From NCBI GenBank assembly GCA_964036155.1, contig OZ038423.1:19421249-19485248 (forward strand): DNA of 64,000 nucleotides. Direction: 5' to 3'. The stretch is from Diploscapter coronatus. Taxonomy: Eukaryota; Nematoda; Chromadorea; Rhabditida; Rhabditidae. The position numbers were made by a program, and so were the translations under genes. Shown here piece by piece: positions 1 through 13,194 of this stretch. Under the pieces are notes generated by a model. It was not told the origin of the DNA and did not search any database. It saw nothing but the letters and a program-made list of their open reading frames with translations. Within the stretch, counting starts at the first letter, position 1; each line of letters begins with the position of its first letter.

Positions 1-196
1 ACTCAAATTTTTATGAGTAGTCTGGTCTCTTGTCTGCTACTGTATGTATCATGATCACGTATTTACATCTCGCATAATGTGGAAAGATAAGAAAATAACG
101 ATTTTGATTTATAGAAAATGTTATTTTTATCTCATTATTACCTCAAATCTTCGATAAATTATTATAGTTTTTAAATTTATTTAGTCTGCTCCGCAG

Positions 197-1737
197 TCTT
201 CGAATCAATCGAATGGCAAGAGCGCTGCTGAGAAGAACGATTTGTTCGGCCTGAATCTGGGAGAACCCACTTCGACCGCTGCTAGTGGTAAAAGCAATTT
301 ATTATAAAGCGAAGAAAGTCCTATGCAAGTTGTTTCAGATGGCGAGAAGAAATCGACCGCAGACATTCTGTCGCTGTTCTCCACAGCTCAACCCGCGCCA
401 CCTCTCATCGCGCCTGGTGGATTTACTGCATTTGGACTGCAGGTAGATTTATGGAATCTTTTTAGGAAACTAGTTTGATGCGAATCTCAAAGCCCTATTT
501 CAAATTTAAATTAACTAGAAACTTAATTATTTTTAAACTTGTAAAAGTTTGTTGAGAGTACATTTATTCCAAAGTTTTGAAGTAAGTACTCTTGTCCTAA
601 ACACTATTTTTCACTCTTTCTTTCTCTCTTAACGTTATTTTTTCCTCTCATTCTCAGAAAAAATACCCACAGCCGTAAAATTTCATCATTTCAGGCTGCC
701 GCTCCTTCACAGCCTCAGCCAGTCCAACAGACCTCGGGTCAAATGAACTTTGCCAATTTTGGAGCTGCAAATGGTATACTTTATTCACTATTCATGTTTT
801 ACACAGTAATTCCGATAAATAGAGAGGGAAGGTTCGAAGTGAAAAGAGACGAAGACGAGAAGAGGGGAGAGAATCACTAGGCGAAAATGCTAAAGAGTAA
901 ATCGCTTTGTTTTCGACTGTGAACAAGCATGAGACAGTGCTATTCTCATCTCGCTTCGGTGGCAAATAGTCTTTCTCGTTTTCCAGCAGGAAACGCGATG
1001 ACGAATTCGATGCCATCCCTGCCGGCCTCGATGTCCTTCGACGGGTTCGGCCTGACGGCTCCTGCAGCCACTTCGGCCATGAGCCAGTCCCAGTCGGGGG
1101 GAATGATCGGATTGGGTTCGATGGGAGGACTCGATTTGAGTGCGATGGGCACTGGCATGCAGACGAGCAGCAGCACCAATCCCGCACAGTTCCCCAACCC
1201 ATTCGGACAGCCCAGTATGGTTCCCACTAACTTTGCTGGTAATAGTTAATTTGAAAAAATATATATTCATCAGGAGTATTTCAGGCCAAGTCCCCCTGAG
1301 CAGCACACCCACTATTCCAACCTCTCCACCAGCCGCGTACAAAATCCCCAACAAATCGAACGCCTTCGCAGATCTGTCCATTGGAAAGGTAAATTTATTT
1401 TGAGATTTTGAAAAAAAAAAACTTTACGGATATTTTTTGCCTAACGTTATTCATCGCCGGAGAGTTTGCGTTTATCAACAAAAATATTATCTACTTATAA
1501 ATTTTTACTTGAGAAAAAATCATCTAAACTTTTGATTTGTTTTGTATAAATTTGTCATTTTTATGACTTCAAACATTTCAGGTGATGAATATGAATTACA
1601 TGTCGGGAGGCAAGCCGAAGACTGAGACTGGCGGAGGAAGTGGAATGGCCGCTGCTCAGCCTCAACCACAGGCCATTCCTGCAACCACTGCACCCAGTCA
1701 GCAGATGAATCTGGATGATTTGCTCGGAGGATTCTAA
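197..1737 (+). CDS. C-terminal exons of a probable SMAP-type ArfGAP (partial; 5' part outside window)
   Basis: Six exons join in frame: 197-287, 339-442, 695-773, 990-1238 (or 987, a NAGNAG acceptor), 1285-1388 and 1582-1737, which ends at TAA. They encode about 260 residues of low-complexity Ser/Gly/Gln/Met/Pro sequence with short acidic hydrophobic motifs: NDLFGLNLGE, STADILSLF, NAFADLSIGK and a C-terminal LDDLLGGF. The DILSLF block resembles the motif after the zinc finger in SMAP1/2 Arf GTPase-activating proteins, and the DLL/DLF motifs are of the kind that bind clathrin and AP adaptors. SMAP proteins stimulate GTP hydrolysis on Arf6/Arf1 at clathrin-coated membranes. The catalytic ArfGAP domain would lie upstream of base 1, so the assignment rests on the tail alone. 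An epsin or AGFG-type adaptor tail is the main alternative. Confidence 0.5.
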
Positions 1738-3080
1738 TTCACTCAACCAAGTTAGCAATATGAAATATGAGATTGGTAAGAAATACGGTCATTCACTTTC
1801 ATTGAAATTTTGCAGGCTTTCTAAACAAGTTTTCCCAGTATTTATTTTATCAGAAAGTTTATTCTGCAAGAAAATATTTATAAAATTCTGATAATGATTG
1901 CGAGTGACTGTATTTCTCAATTTTCATTGGCTCGTTTGGGTAATTTCTTTCCTTTGCAAAGTAATGTTTGTGGAATCAGTCAAACATATCAAAGTTTTGG
2001 TTTTGTGACAATGATTTCTAAATTCGAGGCTAGAAATTCTCTTCATCAATTCTTCACTGAAAGCTTTCACTCATTCATTCGTCAATTTTATCGCTTATCG
2101 TTGGACTAAACATGTGATTTGAGAGGAGAATATTTCGATTTGAGATACATGGAATGGATAATAATAATATTCTATTTTATTCATTCATTTTACAAAGAAA
2201 TATCCAGTCATTTCTAATTGCTCGATCTTTTTTATCAATTTATTCGATTTATCAAAAATGTCATTCATTCAGAATTGGGATACAAATACCTTTCTTCAAG
2301 ACGATAAATATGTATGCGTTCATTATTCTGAGAAAGGTATTTTCATCCTTCACAGTTATGAATAATACGAATTGTGATTGAGTTCCCTTATCGCAAATGC
2401 TGATTGACCTGTTAAGATGATTATTTTATCTTATCAACAATGAGGATTTATTTATTGCAAAGAATAAATGTTGTTTTGATATAATCAGAAATGTTTTTAT
2501 TACTTGGAATTAAAATTATCTAGTTTATTGAATAATTTCAATTTATTAACCAATTAATCAGTCAGCATTTCACAAAATTTGAGTAACGAGTATAAATACT
2601 GACGAATTGGGTAATTTGCAAATGCATATTGCATGACGACAAAACTTCGAATCAAAAATAGTTATTGGCATGATCACCTTATTCAGATATTTTACAACCA
2701 AGTTGGAATTACCTCTACTAACATTTTAACTTTAAACTTTTGTATTACTTGTATTTCTTTTCATTAATAAAAGGTCTAGTTACCCAAGTTTGAGAGGCAA
2801 GTACCAACACACTACTGCGAATCATCGTCTGACAGCCCCTACATCTAACTCCAGCCAGATTTGTTACATATTTCAGCATGCATCTTCAAGTGTTAGGACT
2901 CTTAAATGATAAGCCATGTTTAGGAATCGATTTTTAGCCTGATAAAAATTGCGAAGCATCAATTTAGTGGTTTCATTCTCTTTTCTTCAATGACTAATTT
3001 CAAACTCATTAGTTGCAGACTTCTCATTCAATAAATACCCTCTTACTATTTCCATTTCGAAATAACACTATGGTGATTGT
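1738..3080. other. Intergenic, AT-rich, no gene seen
   Basis: This stretch is AT-rich and holds only short open frames without codon bias or splice-linked partners. It contains the 3' UTR of the upstream gene. I see no repeat or RNA gene. Confidence 0.6.
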
Positions 3081-3098
3081 TCAGGTCTCTTAACAAAG

Positions 3099-4347
3099 AT
3101 GCTAGCCAATTTGCCAGTCGAAATTATATTGTTGATCTGCGAATATCCCGAACTCAAAGATCTGCGACAATTGGCCTGGACCAACAAAAGAATGATGCAA
3201 ATAATCAAGAAACATCTGCCGATAGTGCTGAGGATAATGTTCGAGAGAACTTTACGCTATCGTAAGAAATTATATCGAAAACTAGGTAAAAGACTTTGAA
3301 ACGATTCTTAATAATTTAGTTCGGTATCAAAATAGTTATAATTATAAAAATGAAGGAAGAATAGGCTTGTTCAATTCATTTACCTGCTCAGTCGAAGATA
3401 TTGCAAAATTCCACAATTATTATCGACCATATCAAGTAGCAACTACACAGCAGGATAAAGTAAATTCTTATATTTGTTATTTTGAGTAATTTCTTAAGCT
3501 TCAGATTTTTGGAATTGACGGACATACATTTGAAATATATGACTTGAGTACTCGACAAATTTCAAGAGGTCTTATCAGCAAATCCATGAATTATTGATTC
3601 AAATAATTTTACAGGACCAGATCCTCCTGAATGGCGTGAATGGGCATCTGTGGCTTATTTTAAAGAAAAATTGTATTATTTGGGTGGACATACGGATCGA
3701 GTTGATGTAAGAAGATCGAATGAAAGTCCATGAAATAATTTATTCAGATTTTAATAGATGGAAAATGGCAAGCAGGACCTGCTCTTCCTCTTCCAATTAA
3801 ATCTGCTCAAGCAATAAGATGCGATGAAATTTTATACGGTCACATTATAGCATATTCATTATTGTAATTATGAATATTTAGTTATTTATGGATGGAATAA
3901 AAAATATATCGATTATCAGACGATGAACAGGAATGGATTGAAATTGGAGTGATTCCAAAAGCATTAAGTTATTTCGGAGTTGCATCGCTGAATGGAAGAA
4001 TTTACATAACTGGAGGATGGAAGTCATTAATTTTGTATAATAAATAATGTATCATTATATATTTAGTGATGATGGTGTATTCAAATCCTGTCTGTGTTTC
4101 GACCCCTCAGCTCCAGTTGGCAGTCGAATTTCTCGAATCGCTGATCTGAATTATGCAAGGTTGAGTCATTCGCTTGTTGTCGCAAATGGAAAATTGTATG
4201 CAATCGGAGGGTGAGCTGAGATTTTGCATATCTTTATACGAAATATTTGTTAACTTGGATTTCAAATTTTATCAAAATTTTTGTAATTCAATCGAGAAAT
4301 ACGATCCACAAACGAATAAATGGCGTGGAGTCGGAAAATTAACATAA
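3099..4347 (+). CDS. F-box and kelch-repeat protein, possibly damaged
   Basis: The first exon (3099-3285) encodes an F-box beginning LPVEIILLICEYPELKDL, the Skp1-binding module of SCF ubiquitin ligases. Exons 3365-3459, 3505-3568, 3615-3706, 3748-3838, about 3920-4022 and 4067-4210 follow in phase and carry kelch blades (KLYYLGGH, RIYITGGW, KLYAIGG). A last blade, SIEKYDPQTNKW, leads to the stop at 4345-4347. The protein would be about 270 residues, with roughly five blades, and would recruit a substrate to an SCF complex. Two places do not read cleanly. The frame around a run of A at 3899-3904 is open only if a short intron ends at 3919. The join from 4210 to the last blade has no AG acceptor in the right phase. 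A polypyrimidine-AG sits 15 bp before the ATG. A poly(A) signal AATAAA is at 4397. Confidence 0.72.
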
Positions 4348-5020
4348 AATAAAACTTGATTATAATAATCTCATATTTCATATAGAAATTGGATTCAATA
4401 AAATGTGAAATAATAATTTAATTTCAATGCACATGACACAGACAACTCTGAAGACATTCAATAAAGACGCTGAAAAGTTGCAACTGAAATAAATATTCTT
4501 TAAAATATTGTACTTCAAAAATTCTGTAACCAAATTCAATATTTATTTTCTAGTAATTTCAATCCATTAATGAATTTCAAAGTACATTTTTCAAAATATA
4601 TAGCAGAAATAGTTAAGCGATTTCTTATGCATAGTTATTGCTAACACTCCGTACTCAGTTTGATTACATGTCCCAGGAGTGCATTTTTACCCCGGCATGT
4701 TATGCATAATTTTGAAGCCCTTACATAGGAGCACAATCGTATTGTTTTAGTTTTTTGATTTTCGAAATAAACTTTGAATTTTTGATAAAAACTCAAAAAA
4801 TGGTAAAAAAAATCGATTTAATGCTAATTTTGACAATTTTTTGAAATTAAAAATAGATTTTATTTTTGAAGTCGCCATAGTTGATTTATATAATTGGTAT
4901 GAAAATTGAAATTAAAAAAGGGCAATCACAGACTTATATAGTAGAGGTAATATCAGATTCCAAAGAAAATCTAAGTCTGATCTGAAAGATGAAATGATCA
5001 CCCACTCTTCATTTTCTGCT
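4348..5020. other. Intergenic between convergent genes, very AT-rich
   Basis: The stretch holds AATAAA hexamers near 4397 and 4460 that fit the kelch gene's 3' end. The rest is A/T-tract-rich sequence before the end of the minus-strand gene. No other feature is seen. Confidence 0.5.
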
Positions 5021-8000
5021 TCAGGAATCATTCATGAGAGTTCTCGGATCCGGACTGGATTCAACATTGACGAGTTCGCTAGGATGCACGGAGGGGTACA
5101 TTCTCTGAAATTATTATAATAAGTAAGGAAAAATATTGCTTTCTGATTATATAGAAAAAAAAGATGACAAGAAATTTAAATTTCGTCGATGATAAAAGTA
5201 TCGATAGGCGAAATGTTTTTTCTCTGATAAAAATCGCATACCAATTGAAAGAGCCTCCTCGGAGCGGCAGGAAAGTCAGGGCCAACATCGGGGAAGAAGC
5301 TGACTTTGCGCAGGTAGGACTGAGCAGATTGCAGTGCAGATGCAGATGGAGCGCGATCTTCTATTGGCAATTCTTCTGGGGTAGGAGAATCTGAAATTAA
5401 TAATTAACTTTAAATGTACCCGAGGATTTTGCTATTTCATAAGGTTGATACTAAACTAATTCTGACACAGTGGTGCACAAGTTTTTTTAAACCCATCTAT
5501 TTATGTTCCGCACTTTACCTACCTACTTTCGGTGCACCGATCCGGTTGAAACTTCGCAAACTTGAATGATTTGGTACCCCAATATGTGAGTAAAGTTTCC
5601 ATTCTAATCACTCGCCGCAAACTGCTGATCAGACAAGACAAAGATGATGGGTGATACGAAATTTTTGAACGCTAATATAAACTTGATGCAGAAATTATTG
5701 ACATTGCTAAGAATGAAAAATCGAATATCTGACTAACCTAAATCGGAATCGAAATAGTCCTGTCGGGGTTCTTCAGGTTGCTGAATGGAAGAATGATCAT
5801 TCGCGCTGTCAGAAGCGGAAGGGGGATCCAGACGATTCTGAAAATGGGTAAATAAATAGTCGATAAGAAATTAAATTCTGCCTACCCACTCAGAGAGCGG
5901 ATCGGGACCGATGTGGACAATTTCGAGACGAGTTCGCGCCAGTCGAATGTTCGAATTGGGAGGCACATACGAGCGGGCACACCAAATGTAGATGGAGCTG
6001 AATTTATATCTCTCGCAAATTCAGAAAACATTTAAATATTTACAAATATCTTTGAGAAACCTACAAATTCGCCCAATTTTCACAAGAAGCTTTTGCTATA
6101 CGAATTTCAACTATCATGGAAATTCAAGGTTTAGTTATAAACAGTCCTACTCCTCATTTTCCTTAATTTCATAAGGCAGATCGTATCGATTTTCTACGAG
6201 TCCAAAGTGATGGCAGGTGAAAAATCCGGAGAAGGCGGGAGAGGGTCTGCCCCTGACTCGGAAGGCATACTGAAATCGAGAGAATAAAGGAGCTGAATGA
6301 GTGAAACAAACATACGACAAGTTGGTCGGATTCTCTGAAGACAGGCTTGTAGACTGTCTGCAGTTGAGTCGCATGCATCAGCTGCACATTGACAGTGTAG
6401 TACTTCTGAAAACATTCGAATGAATGAATTGCGGATAATTTATCGTTTCATTTAAATAGTCGGTATAAATTCGCATTATATTTTTCACTCCAAAATAGTT
6501 TCATTCATAAGGTTCGCGTGCAAGAAATCATGTTTAATATTTGTTTATTAAAAATCATCTCGGCTTTTTCAAAGAATTATTTAAGATTGTTAGAAAATCT
6601 AGGTTAATGTCTAACTTTAAATGGTTAAAATACCCTTCGTTCATTGTCCCAGTCGGGTTTGCATACGACTAACGAGCCAATCGCTGGTTCATGACGAAAT
6701 TCAGGTCTGATGCTGAAAGAAAACTAGTCATTTTAAAAGGCAGAGGTTAGAATTGAAAAAAAAATCTTATATCATTTTTGTCGATATTTCTTTAAATAGT
6801 ATTAAATTCCATTTCAGATAAAATGATCAAATCCAAAGACTTACTTAACCAAGTACCCGTCGATTTCGGGAGCGAAGATGACGCGCTTGCCGACCATCAC
6901 TCCGAACAGTGCTTTGTGTAAGATGGGCGCCTGAAAATTAACATATTAGTAATGTAGGCCATTTTTTCTTAATTCAAAAATTTTATTCTCATAAAAAGAA
7001 GGATCTTGGAAGCATGGAAGAAAGTTTTGCTGACACCCAAATTCATGAATAAGATTGAATTTTTCCTAATTTAACTTCATTCAATCTCATCGCAAATTGC
7101 GCATAGATTCAAGTTCAGCAGAGGAAGGAGCTAACCCGTTTGCTGAAAAGCTGAAGTCGTCCGTCATTGAACAACTCGACGATTCGGAATCGGAAGATGG
7201 TTTTATCGTTCTTGTTGAATGGAGTGTCCATAATTCCGACCTGAAATTAAAAATATTAGTAAGGGTCGATTTTTCGTGGAAATCAAAATTAGAATTGAAT
7301 TTCGCATTACTCGTTGAATAAGTAAAGTGCATTTCAGAGCTATGTCATTTCAAATTTTTCGAAAAAAAAAAATATTTGAACCAGGATGTTACTCTTTGCT
7401 CAATTTTCAAAGAGAAGAGATAACCTTAGCTTCAGCATCAGGTCGATGGTCGTGCGCGACGTGCTCCCTGACGAGATTAAGCGGATCGTCCATAATTCCA
7501 TACCCACTGTCGCCCATTTCTGTGCCATTGCGGAATACGCCGTTCGAATAGTAAATCTTCCTCACATGTGTTTTAATACGCTGAAAAGAAGAAATTCTTC
7601 AAGTGGTTTCAGAAATTAGACATACTCCTCCAGGCGTGAGAATCTCCCTGAATCCACTCATCCGCGCGCAATCAGTCACATTCCAGATGTACTTGTCCTC
7701 AGTCATCACTGCGTTGAAGCGATACTTGTAGCCTGAATATCGATTAAACTTGAAATTTGAATAACACGAATTTGCTTAGAATTACCTTCATATCTATATT
7801 TGAGATTTCTAAAGACGAGTAATCGTAGATTTTCTCGTAAGATAACAAAAAATCCTTACTGATATTGTAAAAAGAACCCTAAAAACTGTTCACTATTCAA
7901 GGTAGTGATCATTTCTAAAGGGATCGAAATGGGATCTAGGGGTTTAATAAGAAATAAAATTAAATTAAAAAAAAAAAAAAAACTCACCAACTTTGAGCCT

Positions 8001-9781
8001 GTGCCGAGGATCTGTGACGACGAATCGGATGAGTTTCATGTGCTTCATCTCGAGGGGCACTTTCGAAATTCCGAACAGAGAAATGTCAGACACGGCAATA
8101 CCCGTGAATTTGTAAACTGTCTGAATAGAACAACTTTCTCAAGAAAATGTGTAATTCAAACTCACCTCATCATCAGAATCTTCTGTATCATAGTCCAACG
8201 GACCTGGCAGCTTGCTTTTTCTTTCCACTTCTCCTGCTTTCACCCACTTGTACAAATTGAGAATCCTGTTCCATGGCTGAAATTATTTTCATGAATTGAA
8301 ACACGATGTAGTATTGGGTTGTCGCATAATTCCGTGAAGATAACATTCTAATCTAGTTCTCTAATGCTTCGAGCATTGTTTGTAATATTTTTTTCCTTCA
8401 TAATAAATGAAAAGTGTAAATGATGAAAAATAATCATAAAGATATCTTTACCAGAAAGTGTGGATCGAAAGTCTCTTCGTACAGAGAATACAGACAGACG
8501 AATGTGGCCTTGAGCGATCGAGCCTCCTTAACTTGAAAATTTAGAAAATTTTATTACAAGCATGAAGTTGATTCCGAATTCCAGCGAAAATAAATCTCGA
8601 TGAAAAAATAGAAGAAAGTAAGGGTAGAGGAAAATATTATTAGTCGGTGAACGTCTTCACTGAGATTCAGTAATAGCCGATCATTATATTACTTGTGAGA
8701 ATTCGAGATGAATGACAGCGTTGTAGCAGGTATTTGGAGATGCGTCTTTGCACTGTTCAGGATCTGAAAAATTCAGAATTATTGCATACGCCATATTCAC
8801 TTTCTGTAAGTTTTAGACTTTGTATAATGAAAAGAAGGTTTCTAAAAATTCATAAGAAAAAGCAGGCACATAATCGGAAGCTCAAAAGATTGACAAATCA
8901 ACTTTAAAAATGATTAAAAACAGACCAATTTGCAAATATCCGAATGTAGCTGTCCAGAATCGATCGCCATTTGGGTGAACAGCTCCAGGCATGAGAATCT
9001 GCAGGATAATCAAAATACATTCGAATCCTCAGGAGACTTTTTACCTGATCTCCATCCATCGGGTACTCAGGAAATGGCGTGTCGTATTTCTCGAAGAACT
9101 GGATGTTTCCCTGCTCGTCCAGGTCGTCAGGCTCGATCCACAAGATTACTCTGCCAGGAACGAGCTCAGAAGACAGACTGCCCCTGAAAATAAAATCAAC
9201 TCAAATCGAACAACGAAGTGTAATGAGTTTTGATGTGAGTTTGAACATGTTTCTTAACTATTTTATACCATACAGAATCTCTAGATATTCAGAAAATATT
9301 TTATGAATTTCTAACAGAAAGTCGAAATCGCTATCCTGTATTCGTGATCAGCTTTCCTCCTTTCTAAGCTCTAGTCTAATATTTGGCGACATACAAATAG
9401 TGATCAGCTTTTGACAGGTACATAAACCCAGCAAAACCATCACTTTATTTTTATTGGCGTTTCAAAATTAAATGAAATGGAAAAATATGAAACGACTCAC
9501 ATTCTGTGTCTCCTTTGATCAGCATCCATCGTGATAGAGTCATCATTGATTGAAGCAGCCAAAGCAATGTTAGTGACAGCCATCAAGGAATAACCAAACA
9601 GTGAGCCTTCGGCCTGCAACACGAACAACAACATCAGAAAATCAGCAATTCATGTGTTTGCCTGTCGATTTGCATGATCCAGTCCTAAGACAATTGCAGA
9701 GAAGAATTGGCTTTCTTCTTGCGTGAACGTTTTGAACACGAGGCCTGTTCGAATGCTGTTCCGCAACATTGTTGTTGCCAT
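5021..9781 (-). CDS. Unrecognised 673-residue protein, 19 exons
   Basis: Nineteen exons join with matching phase. From 5' to 3' they are 9662-9781, 9501-9613, 9045-9183, 8926-8998, 8693-8763, 8452-8526, 8166-8276, 7988-8120, 7626-7732, 7425-7580, 7136-7240, 6845-6930, 6634-6712, 6316-6405, 6151-6269, 5886-5997, 5738-5837, 5242-5390 and 5021-5104. The first intron uses a GC donor. The protein starts MATTMLRNSIRTG, has no signal peptide or membrane segment, and is predicted soluble. Its first 480 residues look globular and rich in aromatic and beta-type sequence, for example GRVILWIEPDDLD, HMKLIRFVVTDPRHRLKVG and KYIWNVTDCARM. The last 140 are acidic and Ser/Pro-rich, typical of disorder. I cannot place it in a family. 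The consistent exon phases argue for a real conserved gene. The start is the first ATG of the open frame; an upstream exon is possible. Confidence 0.72.
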
Positions 9782-10556
9782 TGAAAAATACATAAATAGA
9801 AATGGGAAATGCAAGAACAAAAAAGGAAACGAAAACAATGAACAAAAATCAAATTGAAAATAAAACTTTTCAAAGTGCCAGTGTCAACCCTTGAAAAGAG
9901 AAGGAAATCGATGATTACACGACCTGTCAAAAGTCTTTAGATGGTGCATTGTTTGTGTTTCTATTTTCATAATTTCTAAATAAGTAACATTTGCGAACAT
10001 GAATAATATAAGCTCGTCATTTTGAGATCCTACTCGCCTGAATTGGACGTGTTTTGTGAGCTCTGAAAGTTTTTGAAGCGAGGACAACTTTCTAATTTTG
10101 CATAGCTCGATTCAGTTTTCAGAATTACCATGAATTTTATCTTACAAGACAAGATGCTACACTTTGATGTCAGATATCTTCGAACAGAATGAATAAGCAA
10201 TGTTTTTATTGAACATTCGGCAAATTTTCGGAATGCATTTGAATTAACAAAGTAAAATGAATAAACCAATTCAAGTAAGAAAAACTAAGCAGTCTTGAGC
10301 TGTATAAACTTTGTCTATACATATAGAACGTCTTTTCACACTTTACCGTAATTTCAGATCAGTCTTTCGGCTTATAATGGTAAAACACTATTCGAGTGCA
10401 GTTGTTTCGAATCATGAGATATAATTTTAACAACTTCGACTAATTAGTAGTCGGTGATATAGCAGTGTTGCTATTCTAAAATTGTCCTTCTTTCTTTTAC
10501 ATGAACATGTACATAAACTACCTTGACCAACCCTCTCACTAAGAAAAACGGGGGAA
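9782..10556. other. Intergenic upstream of the 673-residue gene
   Basis: AT-rich sequence between two minus-strand genes. It should hold the promoter of the gene ending at 5021 and the 3' UTR of the membrane-protein gene. No motif is distinctive enough to name. Confidence 0.4.
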
Positions 10557-13194
10557 TTATTTGGAGGCATGATCCATATAGGGAAGTATGTCCAGCAATG
10601 CCCTGAAAGTTTTTAAAATGTTTTCTTGGTAGAAAATTTAACTTATTCTGGTGTGGGTTCATTTCTTATGTTAGTTAATATGAAAATTTGTTATTAATAA
10701 TGCTTACTTGTGTGTTATATATCACATTGCTTAACCAAGGTGCTTTACCGATCGAACATGTATCTAAAATATTCTAGAGAGTTCTCTCAAACTTCCAACT
10801 TTGAAGTTATGAAACTGATTAGTTTCTGCTATTTTTCGTTGAATCGTGAACAATTTTCATTGTTTCAAAAAAAAAAAAGTTCTTTCGATACCATCTTTCT
10901 TTTGGGTAAGAGCGTTTCAAAATATATCGAACCTCGGTATTTAAACCAGAGATTGATTATAAATATAAACGAGCGTATGATTTGATGTATTAGCCAAGTT
11001 TGAGAAATCAGTTATTTACACAGATTCGTCCTCTTCACAGGCTCATTACTTATGGAAAAATCATTACAATGAAAGCATAATTAATTTTGTACAGGATGTG
11101 TTAAGATATCGAAGTTAAAAGATTAAGAGAACATCCTACCTGTATATTCTTGTTTCTGATTGTCCCAAAAAAAGCAGAAACTGTATAATTGAAAAATAGC
11201 TAAATTAGTTACTACCACTTCGCATAACATCTAAACGTTATACATATTCATTTTTAGCATAATATGGTGCAACATTGACCGGGCTAACTTACATACGCCA
11301 TTATGTATCGATTTAAGCGTCTCTCAGAATTTCTTGTACGTTGGCTCAGATTGTCATAAAAATAAAAGCACCGCTTTAGATGCCTAAACGCAGCCAGGCT
11401 AACTATCGTCTGAGCATAACTTGCTATGACCGGAGCTAGTATAGAGTAAAAATGCTAAAATTCTCTACATAATTGACATTCATAATTTCTATTTTGGTAA
11501 TATTCGTTTAACTTACATCCCATTGGTAAAGAGCCATTGCATATCGTACATGAGCAATATCAGCAATTTGATAATTGCTCAACCAGGCAATTGCAGCATA
11601 AATTAGTTGGGCGATACAGCCAAAAATACTATGAAAGCCGACCAATATCCAAGATATAATGACAAATAGCTTAGTTATTTTTTCGCTACGGTGACTAAAT
11701 TGAATCATTTTGTATCAAAACTGATGTGCATGTGGAAGAGTTTCTAACGGGGAAAATGTCCTAGCTCTATGTATCATAACTGCAGTCGAAACGAATCTTA
11801 TAGGCATCATCAACCAGTTCTCTCGAAGAATAGCAAATAAATCAACTACTAATTCCTACAAATTCATTTGCCAGCTGTTAATGCAAATTTTAATTATATT
11901 AAATTAAAATCACTTTTATATGTCAAATAAAGTGGTATTTTATGGTTATTTGGAAAAGTTGCAACAGAAAAATAGAGACATTATGTCGAAATAATGCATG
12001 GAAAACTACAGTAATACGATCCGTACTATTTCACAAAATTTTGACACTTTTCTGTAGCAACGTATATGATATTGTAAACGATTCGCTTAAACTAGATAAT
12101 ATTAATTGATACACATGGCTAAAATTTGAATTATATTACCCTCTGTGAGTTATCATCTTGACAGCAAAAATGAAAAATATCGCGATAGATGGTCGACGAA
12201 AACTAAAATATTATCCTGCTTCAGTGCACAATATTGGAAATTGCATCATAAAATAATAGCATAAAGCTTACAATTATCAATGAATAGATAAAATGGAGTA
12301 TATGTAGAGTGAATAAGATAAGCATTAATTTTTCGAGTTTTGAAAAATATTCACGTTTTCGAAATAGCCGATACATCATAAATATGTCGATAAGAAACGG
12401 AATTAATGCGATGCTATACAAAATGGCCAGGGCTTGAGAGCCTATAGATGAATTTATTTTTCGAAGATAACATCGATATAAAACTATTTAACTAACCTGT
12501 ATTAAATGTATCTCGATGAAGTATGGCATTTTTCCACGTCATGATGAGTTGGTAAAGTAATGTATCTGATGTTAACAATTCTAAAATAGTAAATCGTTAC
12601 CAAGGTTTATAAAAAAAAAAAAAAAAAACAATGCAGAATAGTATGTAAGAATAAATAAACGGAAAAATTAATTCACCTTCACAAAATTCATAATCCGTTG
12701 CATTAGGCGTAGGTTTATCGCACAAAGACATTCGATTCTGCGAACTGTTTTTCTAATGATAATAATAAATCCGTAGAATAACAATTTGAGAAAATGATTT
12801 CAATACAGTACGATTTAGAAAGAGTAGCGCTTTCGAAACAAAAATTGCAAAACTTGAAACGAATCAAGTAACAGTGTAAGATGTTGCTTAGGCAACCAGC
12901 TTTGTATTTATAATACTCACTTAGAAGATAGACTTTTTGGATAATTCAAAATTGCACCTGCGTTAAAATTTGTTTGTCAGTTCAGAAAATTAATTAGGTT
13001 ATGTGGTGAAATCGTGAATACTCGTCATCAGGGTTGTTTGCGGCGCAGCTGATTTTCATTGGGATATGATGCATGATTTTTGAAAATACCAATGCAAGGT
13101 TTGATAACGAATGCGGTTCTTGTAATGCAGAGAATTGTTGGTTATCTAGCATTTTCTTACAAAATATACAATGGACGTTTATAACTGAAATCAT
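10557..13194 (-). CDS. Unrecognised multi-pass membrane protein
   Basis: Exons on the minus strand are 13161-13194 (ATG), 12921-12957, 12677-12744, 12497-12580, 12272-12441, a probable 12140-12202, 11517-11694, 11293-11454, 11140-11180 and 10557-10602 (TAA). The product is about 290 residues. The N-terminal part has Cys residues and Asn-X-Ser/Thr sites, so it may be extracellular. At least four hydrophobic spans follow: one around ALAILYSIALIPFLIDIF, one around LMLILFTLHILHFIYSL, one around LFVIISWILVGFHSIFG, and one around YSILAPVIASYAQTIVSL. Basic loops lie between them (for example RLFRKREYFSKLEK), and a short Arg/Asp tail ends ILPYMDHASK. This could be a divergent 7TM receptor or a smaller membrane family; I recognise neither. 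The join between 12140 and 11694 is off by one phase step, so an exon boundary there is wrong or the gene is damaged. Confidence 0.55.
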
